From: Gemmobacter caeni | GTDB lineage: Bacteria; Pseudomonadota; Alphaproteobacteria; Rhodobacterales; Rhodobacteraceae | Direction of reading: 5' to 3' | Assembly: GCF_003054195.1 (NCBI RefSeq) | Contig: NZ_QBKP01000023.1 | Coordinates: 1 to 57,860, forward strand | Length of the DNA stretch: 57,860 bases | Shown here: positions 1 to 9,300 of the stretch, piece by piece | Layout: every line of letters starts with the position of its first letter | Position numbering within the stretch: the stretch's first letter is position 1 | Translations under genes and position numbers: made by a program | The notes under the pieces: model-generated | Database searches by the model: none | What the model was told of the DNA's origin: nothing | The model's input: the letters and a program-made list of their open reading frames with translations, nothing else

Positions 1-314
1 CGACGACAGACACCGCTCGGGGCGAAAAACGCTTGCCCAGCGAGCAAAATCAGGCGATCTTGAAGTCAAGCGGCAGGCCACTTGGGGAATGTCGGATCAG
101 AGCGTGTGTTTCGACCTTGTGTTGCTCTGGCGTACCGGCTCGGGCGTATTGTTACGCAAAATGCTGGGAAAATAGGCTGAATCGCGCGAAAACGGGGCAA
201 AGCCGCCATGGCCCGGCTTGTTGGACGTGTCGGCTTCAGGTAGTTTTCCACCGACTATCCCGGTTGGCCTCCTGCGAGTTCGCCTGTCGCTGCGCCGAGC
301 AAGAAGGTTGTTGA
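1..314. other. Upstream region of the polysaccharide dehydratase gene, no gene seen
   Basis: I see no convincing coding region here. The short open frames have no recognisable protein and no good ribosome site. A possible promoter for the gene at 315 is a TTGTTA hexamer near position 150 followed about 16 bases later by an A-rich AAATAGGCT stretch, but the match is weak. An AGAAGG ribosome-binding sequence lies just before the ATG at 315. A short imperfect hairpin (AAGCCG and CGGCTT arms) lies near 203-221. The start of the window may also hold the tail of an unseen upstream gene. Confidence 0.4.
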
Positions 315-2234
315 ATGAACATTATCAGACGCGGCCTTTATGCCTTTCAGTCGGGGCTGAGCCGCAAGAACAAGCAATTTGTTTTGTTCATGATCGACGC
401 CATTCTGCCGCCGGTCATTCTGGTATTGGCCATCGCGGTTACCTACAACGGCTTTTCCCTGTTCACGCGACTGCCGCAGGTGTTTTACCTGCTGCCCGCG
501 CTTTCACTGACCGGCGGGGCGGTCTCGGCCTGGCTGGGTATTCCGCGCGTTCAGCTCAAGTCGTTCGAAACGACGGCAATGCTGCGGACGGCGCTTTACT
601 CCGTGCTCGTGACGGCGGTTGCCGCCGTGATCTCGCGTTTTGTCATGCCCGGTTTCGGCGTGGCGGGCATCACGATCTACGGCTTGATGCTGTTTCTCGC
701 CGCAGTCAGCGTCCGGCTTGGCATGCTGCATCTGCTGCTGTGGGTGCTGCGCAATGGCCAACCCAAGCATCGCGTGCTCATCTATGGTGCGGGGACGACC
801 GGGGTGCAGCTTGTCGCGGCGCTGCGCGCGCACGAGCGGATCGTGCCGGTGGCTTTCATCGACGACAACGAGGCGCTGCATTCGATGACGGTGGCGGGGC
901 TGCGCGTGCTGCCACCCTCTGATCTGAAGGAACTGGTGGAACAGCGCGACATTGACCGCATCATTCTGGCCATGCCGTCGGTCTCTGCGCCCAAGCTGGC
1001 ACGACTGACACGGAATTTGCGGCAGATGGGCCTCAAGGTGCAGTCCTTGCCGTCCTTCGCCCAGCTTGTCGGCGAGGAAGAGCTGATTGACAACCTGTCG
1101 CCTGTTGCGCCGGGGCAGTTTCTGGGGCGCGATCAGGTGGGTGACATGCTGGCCGAGGGCGAGCAGGCCTATCGCGGCAAGGCAATTCTGGTTTCCGGCG
1201 CGGGCGGTTCCATCGGGTCTGAACTCTGCCGCCAGCTTATCCCTTGCGGACCGGCCTGTGTGGTGCTGTACGAAGTCAGCGAGGTCGCACTTTATACGAT
1301 CGAGCGCGAGTTGCAGGAACTTGCCGCCGGCACCGGGGTGGAGATCGTGCCGGTCTTGGGTTCTGTCACCGATTCGCGGCTGACCCGTATGGTGATCAAC
1401 GATCACAGGATCGAGGTCGTGTTCCACGCCGCAGCCTACAAGCATGTGCCGTTGGTCGAGATCAATCCGCTGGCCGGGCTTGCCAACAACGTTCTGGGCA
1501 CCCGCACGCTGGCGGAAGCGGCCAATGATGCCGGGGTGGGGCGGTTCATCCTGATTTCCTCTGACAAGGCGGTGCGCCCCACCAATGTGATGGGAGCCTC
1601 CAAGCGCCTGGCCGAGCTGGTCGTGCAGGATATGGCCAAACGCTCGCGCGGGACGCTGTTCTCGATGGTGCGCTTTGGCAATGTTCTGGGGTCGTCCGGT
1701 TCCGTCATTCCGCTGTTTAAGGAACAGATCGCCAAGGGCGGCCCGGTCACGCTGACACATGAGGATGTGACCCGTTATTTCATGACGATTTCCGAAGCCT
1801 CGCGTCTGGTGCTGCTGGCAGGCTCTTTCTCGGATGCCGAAACCTCGCGGGGCGGGGATGTCTTTGTGCTGGATATGGGCAAACCCGTGCGTATCCGCGA
1901 TGTTGCGGTGCAGCTGATCAACGCCGCGGGCTATTCCGTGCGCGATGACGCACACCCCGAGGGTGATATCGAGATCGTCGTGACCGGCCTGCGTCCGGGC
2001 GAAAAGCTGCATGAGGAACTGCTGATCGGTGCGGGCCTGCTGACTACGCCGCATTCCAAGATCCTGCGCGCCCGCGAAGACAGCCTGTCCGAACTTGAGA
2101 TGGCCAAGGCCCTGCGCGCCCTGCGGTCGGCGATTGCCGTCGGCGACCATGACGGCGCGCGCCGGGTCATCAAGACCTGGGTGCATGGCTACAGGGCACC
2201 TGTTCAGGAAACGATCCGCGCAATACGTCGGTGA
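315..2234 (+). CDS. Membrane-bound nucleoside-diphosphate-sugar epimerase/4,6-dehydratase (FlaA1/WbpM/CapD family)
   Basis: A 639-residue protein of the large membrane-anchored short-chain dehydratase family that converts UDP-N-acetyl sugars to 4-keto-6-deoxy intermediates for surface polysaccharides. The first ~145 residues hold four hydrophobic segments. A CoA-binding-like Rossmann fold follows (VLIYGAGTTG, about residue 155). The catalytic NAD-binding domain begins with SGAGGSIGSELCR near residue 295. The catalytic motif reads NVMGASK, that is Met-x-x-x-Lys in place of Tyr-x-x-x-Lys, which is the known signature of WbpM, FlaA1 and PglF enzymes. Length fits the family. It lies 60 bp upstream of the yjbH-like gene and in the same direction, so it probably serves the same exopolysaccharide. 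The exact sugar product cannot be told from sequence. Confidence 0.92.
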   Translation: MNIIRRGLYAFQSGLSRKNKQFVLFMIDAILPPVILVLAIAVTYNGFSLFTRLPQVFYLLPALSLTGGAVSAWLGIPRVQLKSFETTAMLRTALYSVLVTAVAAVISRFVMPGFGVAGITIYGLMLFLAAVSVRLGMLHLLLWVLRNGQPKHRVLIYGAGTTGVQLVAALRAHERIVPVAFIDDNEALHSMTVAGLRVLPPSDLKELVEQRDIDRIILAMPSVSAPKLARLTRNLRQMGLKVQSLPSFAQLVGEEELIDNLSPVAPGQFLGRDQVGDMLAEGEQAYRGKAILVSGAGGSIGSELCRQLIPCGPACVVLYEVSEVALYTIERELQELAAGTGVEIVPVLGSVTDSRLTRMVINDHRIEVVFHAAAYKHVPLVEINPLAGLANNVLGTRTLAEAANDAGVGRFILISSDKAVRPTNVMGASKRLAELVVQDMAKRSRGTLFSMVRFGNVLGSSGSVIPLFKEQIAKGGPVTLTHEDVTRYFMTISEASRLVLLAGSFSDAETSRGGDVFVLDMGKPVRIRDVAVQLINAAGYSVRDDAHPEGDIEIVVTGLRPGEKLHEELLIGAGLLTTPHSKILRAREDSLSELEMAKALRALRSAIAVGDHDGARRVIKTWVHGYRAPVQETIRAIRR

Positions 2235-2294
2235 CAGATTGTTGAGCGCGAACGATTGCCTTAAACTGCCGCGGATAGCATAGGCGGAGCGACG

Positions 2295-4460
2295 ATGAGT
2301 GCATTCAAGACCCCGGCGGGAAGGTTCCTGCTTGCGACCTCGGTGGTTGCCCTTTGCGCCTCGGGATTTGCGGTTGCGGAAACCGCGCCTTCGCTGAACT
2401 TCTACGGCGCGACCGGCCTGATCGACATGCCCTCGGGCGAGGCGCAGCCGGATGGCAATCTCACCGTTTCGAGCGGCCATTTCGGCCCGATCAGCCGCAC
2501 GACGCTCAGCTTTCAGGTGACGCCGCGCATCTCTGCCAGCTTCCGGTTCCTCGGTATCCGTGACTGGAACAAGAACAGCGCCTGCCAGCCGAATTGCAAT
2601 TCAGGCATTGATCAGTTCGACATCTACTATGACCGTTCGTTCGACCTGCGCTACAAAGTGCTGGATGAAAGCCGGTATCTGCCTTCGGTTACCGTCGGCT
2701 TGCAGGATTTCGCGGGGACGGGGATCTTGTCCGGCGAATATATCGCAGCCACCAAACATATCACCCCGAGCCTGAAGGCTACGGTTGGCGTCGGCTGGGG
2801 ACGGCTGGGCAGCTATGGCTCGATGGGGTCGCCTTTCGGCCCGCGTGACCCGATTGACGTTGGTGAAGGCGGCAAGGTGAACTTCGGCCAGTGGTTCCGT
2901 GGCCCCGCCGCGCCTTTCGCGGGCGTGGAATGGCAGGCGACCGACCGGCTGTCGCTGAAGGCCGAATATTCGTCTGACGATTACGGGCTGGAGGCTGACA
3001 AGCGCGGCACCTTTGACCGCAAGAGCCCGCTGAACTTCGGCGCGGAATACAAGCTGAGCCCCTGGATCACCCTTGGCGGCTATTACATGTACGGCAGCGA
3101 ACTGGGTTTCGCGGCGCATTTCCTGATGACACCGGGCCAGCGTCCGCTGGGCGGTGTGAAGGATGGCGCGCCCGATCCGGTGAAGCTGCGGCCGTCGCGG
3201 TCGGTCGATGCCGATGCCTGGTCGCCGGAATGGGTCACGCAGGAAGGCGCTGCACCCATCTTCATCACCAATCTGAACAAACGGCTGAAGCAGGACGGCA
3301 TCGTGGTCGAGGCCATCGGTTACAGCGCTAACACCGCCGAAGTGCGCATCCGCAACAGCCGCTACGACGCCGAGGCGCAGGCGATTGGCCGGGTGGCGCG
3401 GGCGATGTCGCATGTGATGCCGGCCTCGGTCGAAGTATTCGAGATCGTGCCGCTGGCGAATGGCATGCCTGCCTCGCGTGTGAAGGTGCGCCGTTCCGAT
3501 CTGGAGCGTCTGGAATACGATCCGAACGCCAGTGCGGCCATGCAGAATGCAGTCACCGTGTCGAACCCCGGTCAACGGGCACCGAACCTGACCTACGACC
3601 CTGATCTGTACCCGAACCTGTCGTGGTCCATCGCGCCCTATAACCGGGTACGGCTGTTTGACCAGCGCTCGCCGTTCAAGATGGACGTGGGGCTGCGCTT
3701 CGCAGGCCGGTATGAATTCGGGCCGGGCTGGGTGCTGCAGGGGTCTGCCACCAAGAAGATCGCGGGTAACCTGGACGAGCCGCCGCCTGACATCACGACG
3801 GGCCTGCAGCCCGTGCGTTCCGACGTCGACCTGTATGACGCCAACGCCGACCCGGCGCTGGAAAGCCTGTCGGTGTCGAAATACGCCTATCTTGGCGGTG
3901 ATGTGTATGGCCGCGTCTCCATCGGTTATCTGGAGCGGATGTTCGGTGGTATCTCGGGCGAGGTGCTTTACAAGCCGGTCAACAGCCGCTGGGCCGTCGG
4001 GGCAGAGCTGAACTATGTTGCGCAGCGCGATACGGACGGGCTGTTCGGGTTCAGCGAGTATGATTACCGCGTGGCGACCGGCCATATCTCGGCCTATTAC
4101 ACCTTTGCGCCGGGCTTCCATGCGCAGCTGGATGTGGGTCGCTACCTGGCGGGCGACGTCGGGGCTACGCTGGCAGTGGACCGCGAATTCTCGAACGGCT
4201 GGCGTGTGGGGGCATTCGCCACCAAGACCAACGTCTCGTCTGAAGATTTCGGCTCCGGCTCTTTCGACAAGGGGATTCGCCTGGAGGTTCCGCTGACCTG
4301 GGGCACCGGCAGCCCGTCGCGGCGGAAGTATGAAACGGTCATCCGTCCCTTCGGCCGCGATGGCGGCGCGAAGCTTGATATCGACGGGCGCCTGTACGAG
4401 ACGATTCGCGATTATCAGGACGCAGGCATTCAAGAGCAGTGGGGACGATTCTGGAAATGA
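2295..4460 (+). CDS. YjbH-family outer-membrane exopolysaccharide protein
   Basis: A 721-residue exported protein of the YjbH/GfcD family, predicted outer-membrane beta-barrel proteins linked to exopolysaccharide or group 4 capsule secretion. The first ~28 residues form a signal peptide ending at AVAETAP. The hallmark N-terminal stretch NFYGATGLIDMPSGEA follows at about residues 36-51. The rest is rich in alternating aromatic and polar strands, such as YRVATGHISAYYTFAPG, as in a barrel, with a more soluble segment in the middle (about 330-430) containing repeated valine-rich strands. A GGCGGAGCGACG ribosome region precedes the ATG. Its stop codon overlaps the start of the next gene (ATGA), so YjbH and the GfcB/YjbF lipoprotein are translationally coupled. 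No YjbG/GfcC gene is found beside it. Confidence 0.9.
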   Translation: MSAFKTPAGRFLLATSVVALCASGFAVAETAPSLNFYGATGLIDMPSGEAQPDGNLTVSSGHFGPISRTTLSFQVTPRISASFRFLGIRDWNKNSACQPNCNSGIDQFDIYYDRSFDLRYKVLDESRYLPSVTVGLQDFAGTGILSGEYIAATKHITPSLKATVGVGWGRLGSYGSMGSPFGPRDPIDVGEGGKVNFGQWFRGPAAPFAGVEWQATDRLSLKAEYSSDDYGLEADKRGTFDRKSPLNFGAEYKLSPWITLGGYYMYGSELGFAAHFLMTPGQRPLGGVKDGAPDPVKLRPSRSVDADAWSPEWVTQEGAAPIFITNLNKRLKQDGIVVEAIGYSANTAEVRIRNSRYDAEAQAIGRVARAMSHVMPASVEVFEIVPLANGMPASRVKVRRSDLERLEYDPNASAAMQNAVTVSNPGQRAPNLTYDPDLYPNLSWSIAPYNRVRLFDQRSPFKMDVGLRFAGRYEFGPGWVLQGSATKKIAGNLDEPPPDITTGLQPVRSDVDLYDANADPALESLSVSKYAYLGGDVYGRVSIGYLERMFGGISGEVLYKPVNSRWAVGAELNYVAQRDTDGLFGFSEYDYRVATGHISAYYTFAPGFHAQLDVGRYLAGDVGATLAVDREFSNGWRVGAFATKTNVSSEDFGSGSFDKGIRLEVPLTWGTGSPSRRKYETVIRPFGRDGGAKLDIDGRLYETIRDYQDAGIQEQWGRFWK

Positions 4461-5125
4461 AGCTGCTGAAATCTGCCCTTGCCCTGCTGACCGCCTGTGC
4501 CGTTCTTGCCGGTTGCAGCAGCGACAGCGAATCCGGTTCGCCGCTGGTCTCTACGGCAAAGAACCTGTCCTCCGCGATGCTGAAAAAGCGTTCGGCGGGT
4601 GCCGCTGCGCCTGTCACCCGTGCGGATCTGGCCAAGCTGAATGTCCCGGTCATCAAGGGAGAGTTGAAGAGCGGCAATTCGACCATCTATCTTGTGCCGA
4701 TCGCGCGGAATGGCGCCGTCGACACCTGGTCGACCTCGGATGACCTGACCATTTCGTTTCGGGATGGCGTGATGCTGACGACGCGGGGATTCGGTCCCGA
4801 CATCATGCAGGCGGTCGTTCCGAGCCGCGCTCAGCTGGCTTCTGGTGGCGGTTCACACCGCCGGAGTTATTTCTACCTGGACGGTGCCGATAAAATGCAC
4901 CGCTTCGATTATGATTGCAGCGTTTCGGTGATTGGGGGGGAAACAATCACTGTGGTAGGACGGCAACATTCGACCCGTCATGTGGCAGAAACCTGCCGGG
5001 GCGGGGGGCGTGAATTCACCAACGAATACTGGTTCGAAGGGGGTAATTTTATTAGGAAATCCAAAGAGTTGCTGGTCCCGGAATGGGGCTATCTTGAACT
5101 GGCCCGGGTCATTGACAACGGCTAG
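4457..5125 (+). CDS. GfcB/YjbF-family lipoprotein
   Basis: A 222-residue lipoprotein of the YjbF/GfcB group. The start at 4457 is chosen because it gives a compact signal peptide (MKLLKSALALLTACAVLAGC) with the lipobox LAGC and Cys20 as the lipidated residue. An upstream in-frame Met would add six residues before it. The ATG overlaps the yjbH stop. The mature part contains beta-rich segments with DLAKLNVPV and a C-terminal EYWFEGGNFIRKSKELLVPEWGY region, typical of the family. The charged residues after Cys20 (SSDSES) suggest outer-membrane sorting. The E. coli homologues are encoded with YjbE, YjbG and YjbH and affect exopolysaccharide production. Confidence 0.88.
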   Translation: MKLLKSALALLTACAVLAGCSSDSESGSPLVSTAKNLSSAMLKKRSAGAAAPVTRADLAKLNVPVIKGELKSGNSTIYLVPIARNGAVDTWSTSDDLTISFRDGVMLTTRGFGPDIMQAVVPSRAQLASGGGSHRRSYFYLDGADKMHRFDYDCSVSVIGGETITVVGRQHSTRHVAETCRGGGREFTNEYWFEGGNFIRKSKELLVPEWGYLELARVIDNG

Positions 5126-5202
5126 AGAATACTACTTACTTTGAGTGTCGCGTTGTGGTATCCGAATGCCCAATCGCCAAACAAAATGTCATGGAGAGAC
5201 AG

Positions 5203-5415
5203 ATGAAAAAGTTCGCTTTCGCCGCTCTGGCAACCGCTCTGACCGCTTCGACCGCTTTCGCCGGCGGCCCGGTCATCGTTGAAGAAGAGCCCGCCCCGGC
5301 TGTGGTCGTGGCTCCGGCTTCGTCGGGTTCGCTGGGTGGCGGCGCTGCTCTGGCCGCTCTGGCCGGCATCGTTGTCGTCGCCGCTCTGGCGTCGAACGAC
5401 TCGGGCAGCCACTAA
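5203..5415 (+). CDS. Small exported Ala/Val/Gly-rich protein (YjbE/GfcA-like)
   Basis: A 70-residue protein with a clear signal peptide (MKKFAFAALATALTASTAFAG) and a low-complexity mature part containing EEEPAPAVVVAPAS, a hydrophobic stretch GGGAALAALAGIVVVAALAS and a short polar tail. The ATG at 5203 has GGAGAG eight bases upstream, better than the in-frame ATG at 5155. YjbE/GfcA proteins are small, exported and low in complexity, and sit in the same operons as YjbF and YjbH, which is the main reason for this assignment. Codon use is strongly biased (many GCT codons), which suggests high expression. A strong terminator follows. The function of this family is not known in detail. Confidence 0.7.
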   Translation: MKKFAFAALATALTASTAFAGGPVIVEEEPAPAVVVAPASSGSLGGGAALAALAGIVVVAALASNDSGSH

Positions 5416-5452
5416 TCCACGCCTCTCGGCACGGACGAAAATCGTTCCACGG

Positions 5453-5482
5453 AAGGGCCCGGAAACGGGCCCTTTCCATTTT
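5453..5482 (+). terminator. Rho-independent terminator after the exopolysaccharide operon
   Basis: A perfect 9-bp stem, AAGGGCCCG and CGGGCCCTT, encloses a GAAA tetraloop and is followed by TCCATTTT. It lies 38 bases after the stop of the small exported protein and ahead of yihY, so it most likely ends the yjb-type operon. Confidence 0.85.
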
Positions 5483-5498
5483 GTGCCCCTGATTACGG

Positions 5499-6359
5499 AT
5501 GAAGATGCTCAAGCGACTGAAACGCAGACTGTTGCGCATCATGACGCGGGCATCACAGGCCAATCTGGGCATGGTGGCCGCCGGTGTGGCCTTCTTTGGC
5601 TTCCTGTCCCTGTTCCCGGCCATCGCATTTGTCATGGCGCTCTGGAGCTTTGCAGCCGATCCGACAGTGATCCGTGACGAGATGGCGCTGCTGGCCGATT
5701 TCCTGCCACAGGATGCCTTTTCCGTTCTGAACACCCAGGTCGAGGCGCTGCTGTCCGCAAGCAGCTCCAGCGAGCTGGGCTGGACCTCGATCCTGTCGCT
5801 GCTGGTGGCCTTCTGGTCGGCCCGCTCTGGCGTCGCAGGCATGATTTCCGGCCTGAATGCCGTGCACCATCACCCGGAGCGGTCAGGGCTTTACGCCATC
5901 CTTCTGTCGATGGGCCTGACCCTTCTGCTGGTGGTGATCGCGCTGGCGGCGTTGCTGGCGTCGATTGTCGTGCCCGTCCTGCTGCGGTTTCTGCCGCTGG
6001 GGCCTTTTGCGGCGCTGGTGCTGGATCTGGGCAATATGGCGCTTGCGCTGGGCCTTCTGGTGCTGGGGCTGGCGCTGACCTATCGCTTTGGCCCCAATCG
6101 CCCCGATCATATCGAGGTGCGCCTGTTCACCCGCGGCTTGCTGGTGGCCATGGTGCTGTGGTTCGCGGTATCACGCGGCTTTGTGCTCTATCTGGCGAAT
6201 TTCAACAGCTACAACCAGGTTTACGGCTCCATCGGGGCCGTGGTGATCCTGATGATGTGGCTGTATTTCAGCGCGTATGCGGTGCTGCTGGGCGCGGCGG
6301 TCGATGCCGAAGCGGCGAATGTGCCAGAGCCGGGGTTGCCCCCGGCGCCGGATCAGTAA
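5499..6359 (+). CDS. YihY/BrkB-family inner-membrane protein
   Basis: A 286-residue integral membrane protein of the YihY/virulence factor BrkB family (once misnamed RNase BN). A short basic N-terminus (KMLKRLKRRLLR) is followed by the family hallmark AAGVAFFGFLSLFPAIAF at about 27-44. About six hydrophobic segments are visible, including LYAILLSMGLTLLLVVIALAA and the C-terminal GSIGAVVILMMWLYFSAYAVLLGA, which is the most conserved part. The role of the family is unsettled; transport or envelope functions have been proposed. The ribosome site is weak and an alternative ATG lies two codons in. Its last seven bases overlap the 3' end of convergent tamB, leaving no room for separate terminators. 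Confidence 0.9.
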   Translation: MKMLKRLKRRLLRIMTRASQANLGMVAAGVAFFGFLSLFPAIAFVMALWSFAADPTVIRDEMALLADFLPQDAFSVLNTQVEALLSASSSSELGWTSILSLLVAFWSARSGVAGMISGLNAVHHHPERSGLYAILLSMGLTLLLVVIALAALLASIVVPVLLRFLPLGPFAALVLDLGNMALALGLLVLGLALTYRFGPNRPDHIEVRLFTRGLLVAMVLWFAVSRGFVLYLANFNSYNQVYGSIGAVVILMMWLYFSAYAVLLGAAVDAEAANVPEPGLPPAPDQ

Positions 6360-9300
6360 TCTTTTTCTTTGAAGATCCCGATGCTGGTCTCGCCCTCACC
6401 ACCGACGGAGCCGCGCAGCGTGACCGTCTTGCTGAGGTCGAGGTTCAGGTTGATCTTGGCCTGACCGTTCTGGTCCACCTCAATCTCGGTATAGGCCTTG
6501 GACGAGATGTATTTGCCCGCCTTCAGCGTGGTATCTCCCTGCGCATCGGTGCTGACATCCAGATCGTCGAGGCCAAAGCCCTTCCGCAGCTTGCCGATGA
6601 TGCCATCGCCGCCCTTACCCGCAAGCGTTGCCACCGCGCTGGCCAGTTGCGCCGCCTGGAAGGCCGACAGCGAGGTCAGGTCGCGCCCGAACAGCAGATG
6701 CGACAGCACCTCTTCCTGCGGCAGTTCGGGCTGCGAAACGAAGGTGATCTTCGGGTCGGTCGCCTGCCCCTCGATCTTCACCGAACTCACGATCTCGCCG
6801 TCGTCGTTGGAGGCGAGAATGCTGATGAACGGGTCGAAATCGCCCTGAAGCTGCAACAGCGCCTCGGACAGTGTCAGTCGCTTGCCAAGGATGTCCAGCC
6901 GCCCGCGTACCAGGTTGAAGCTGCCGGAGGGCACGACGTTGGCTGTGGTGCCTTGCAGGCGCAGTTCACCGCCCAGTTCGGCATCCAGCCCCCGGCCCCG
7001 GATGAACAGCCGCTGCGGCGCTGAAATGCGAAGATCGAGCGGATAGGGCCGCCCGCTGCCCGCCCCATCGCCCGCGGCCGTGTCCAGCAGCCCGGCACGC
7101 GCGCGTGTGGCATGGACATCCGCAGGCTCCGACACATGGCGCAGCCCCTCCAGCCCGCCCGCAGCGCCGAGCCCGGTGGAGGGCACGACAAGCTCGGTCT
7201 CGCTGAGGTCGATATTGCCTGCGATCTGTGCCCCGCCGGTCAGCGGGCCCTGCATCGTGACCCTGCCGTTGATCCGCGTGGTGAAGAGTTGCGGGTCCTT
7301 CACGATCAGCTGCTGAAGCTGCACCACAAGATCGGCCACATAAGGCGCGGCGAGGCCGATGGCGCCGCCAATCAGGATGTTGCCGCCCGAGGTCGAACTG
7401 CCGGACAGATCCAGCGCCGCGCGGCCGCCTGACAGGCTGATCGTGCCGTTGAAGCCGGTCAGGGCGGTCGGCAGTGACGGATCGCTGACACGGATGTCTG
7501 ACAGGCTGATGCGACCGCTGAGTGAAGCGGGTTGCAGCGGGCCGCGCAGCGCCAGGTCATACCGGATGCCACCCGAAACCGTGCGCGGGTCGATGAAGGC
7601 ATTGCCCAGCGCGGCCTGTGCCGCGCCAACAGCTGTCAGATTGGCGGTGCGGAAATCGGGGCTCATGGTGCCTTGCACCTTGGCGTCGATCCCGCCCGGC
7701 CCCTGGCCGGTCAGATCCAGCCGATAGCTGTTGCCGTCGTCCACGATCTGACCGCGAACTGACAGGCGGCCCGGAAACTCCGGCAAGAGTGTCGCAAGAT
7801 TCACCAGATCGGCGGTCAGGTTTACCTGCCGCGTGGCATCAGTGATATTGCCGTCTGCGGCGACACGCAGTTGCGGATTGTCCAGCGTGGCGGTGTTGAC
7901 CTTGATCCGCCCGCCATCCAGCATCAGATCGGCGGCCAGTCGGGTTTCCCCCGCCAGAAGCCGGTCGGCCTCGGCCTGCCCTATGGCGAGGTTGCGGCCC
8001 GTCGCCTTCGCGGTCAGCTTGCCCGCTTCCGGTGTGCCGCTGAAGCTGGCCGTCGCGCTCAACGCGCCGCGATAGGCGCCGCCAAGGGCGCGCAGGTCGC
8101 TGAAATCCAGTTCCGCGCTGACATCGCTGCCGGTCTTTGCCAGTGTGCCACGCGCCGAAGCCGCAAGACTGGCGGCCTTGATATCCAGCTTGCGCAGATC
8201 AACAGTCTCTCCGGCGATGCCTGCTTCTGCGGAGATGGCTGAGTCGCCTTTCAGCAGAGAGTCGGCCTCGGGAATGCCGATCTTCAACGCCTTGCCCGTG
8301 CCATCGAAGGTCACGGTGCCCGCTTCTGGTGTGCCGGTGAAGCGTGCGCGCCCGGTCAGCCCGCCTCCATAAGGCCCGCCCAGCGCGGACAGATCGGTGA
8401 AATCCAGATCGGCAGACAGGTCACTGCCGCTGGTGGCCAGTTGGCCGCTGATCTTTGCGCGCAGGCTTGCCGCTGCAAGATCAAGCTGCCGCACCCGCAG
8501 CCCGGTTTCGTCGCGGATTACCGAAAGGTCTATGGTGCTGGACCCGGCCAGCAGGTTGTCGGCCTCGGTGATGCCCGTGCGCAGCGCAGTCCCGTTGATC
8601 TGGCCGGTCACGTCAAACTTGCCGCCCAGCAGGGCATAAGACCCGCCCAGGGTCATCTCTGCCCGGCCACCAACAGGCTGCCCGGCCAGCGCGGCAAAGC
8701 GGCTCAGATCATCGGCGCGCAGGTTACCCTGCCCGGTGAGTGACAGCGCCTCCTCAAGCCCCGCAATGTTGACGGTGCCATCAAAGCTGTAGTCGGCCCC
8801 ATTGAGCGCCAGTTTCGTCAGTTGCAGCGCGTCATAACCTTCGCGCCAGCGAAACCCGACGCTGCCCTTCACACCTGCGCCCAGCGCCTGCGCCAGTGCA
8901 GGGTCCGTCGGTTCAATCCCGTCGGCGGTGATGTCGAAATCGCCCGAGACGGCGGGCTTGCCCTCTTCGCGGGTGATCAGGCCCTTGCCCGCGATTTTCG
9001 CCTCGCGCAGCTTCAGGTCAGCCCGGTCGAAGCCCGTCATCGCGATATCGGCAGTCCATGCCTCCGCCTCGGACGCATCGAAGCCGAGCGCGATATCGGC
9101 ATGGGTGATCGAGGTCGGAATATCGGTGCTGAGCGGCAGCAGGACCGGCGTGCCATCCTGCCCCAGCGACCCGCGCAGGGCAAAGCGTTCGGGCAGCCCG
9201 TCCGCCGCCAGCGCCAGATTGCCCCGCAAGTCCAGCGCCTGGGTGCGCAGCGTCAGATCATCGACCGTCAGCCGGCCATCCGCGGCCTTCGTGCCCTGGG

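Noticed and set aside
504-2480. A 658-codon open frame on the minus strand opposite the dehydratase gene, and similar long antisense frames at 2601-4433, 14508-16214, 17936-19387, 24518-26389 and 46939-48498
   Set aside because: They lie exactly opposite strongly supported genes, encode His/Arg/Gln-rich sequence without any recognisable domain, and arise because GC-rich codons leave few stops in the antisense frame.
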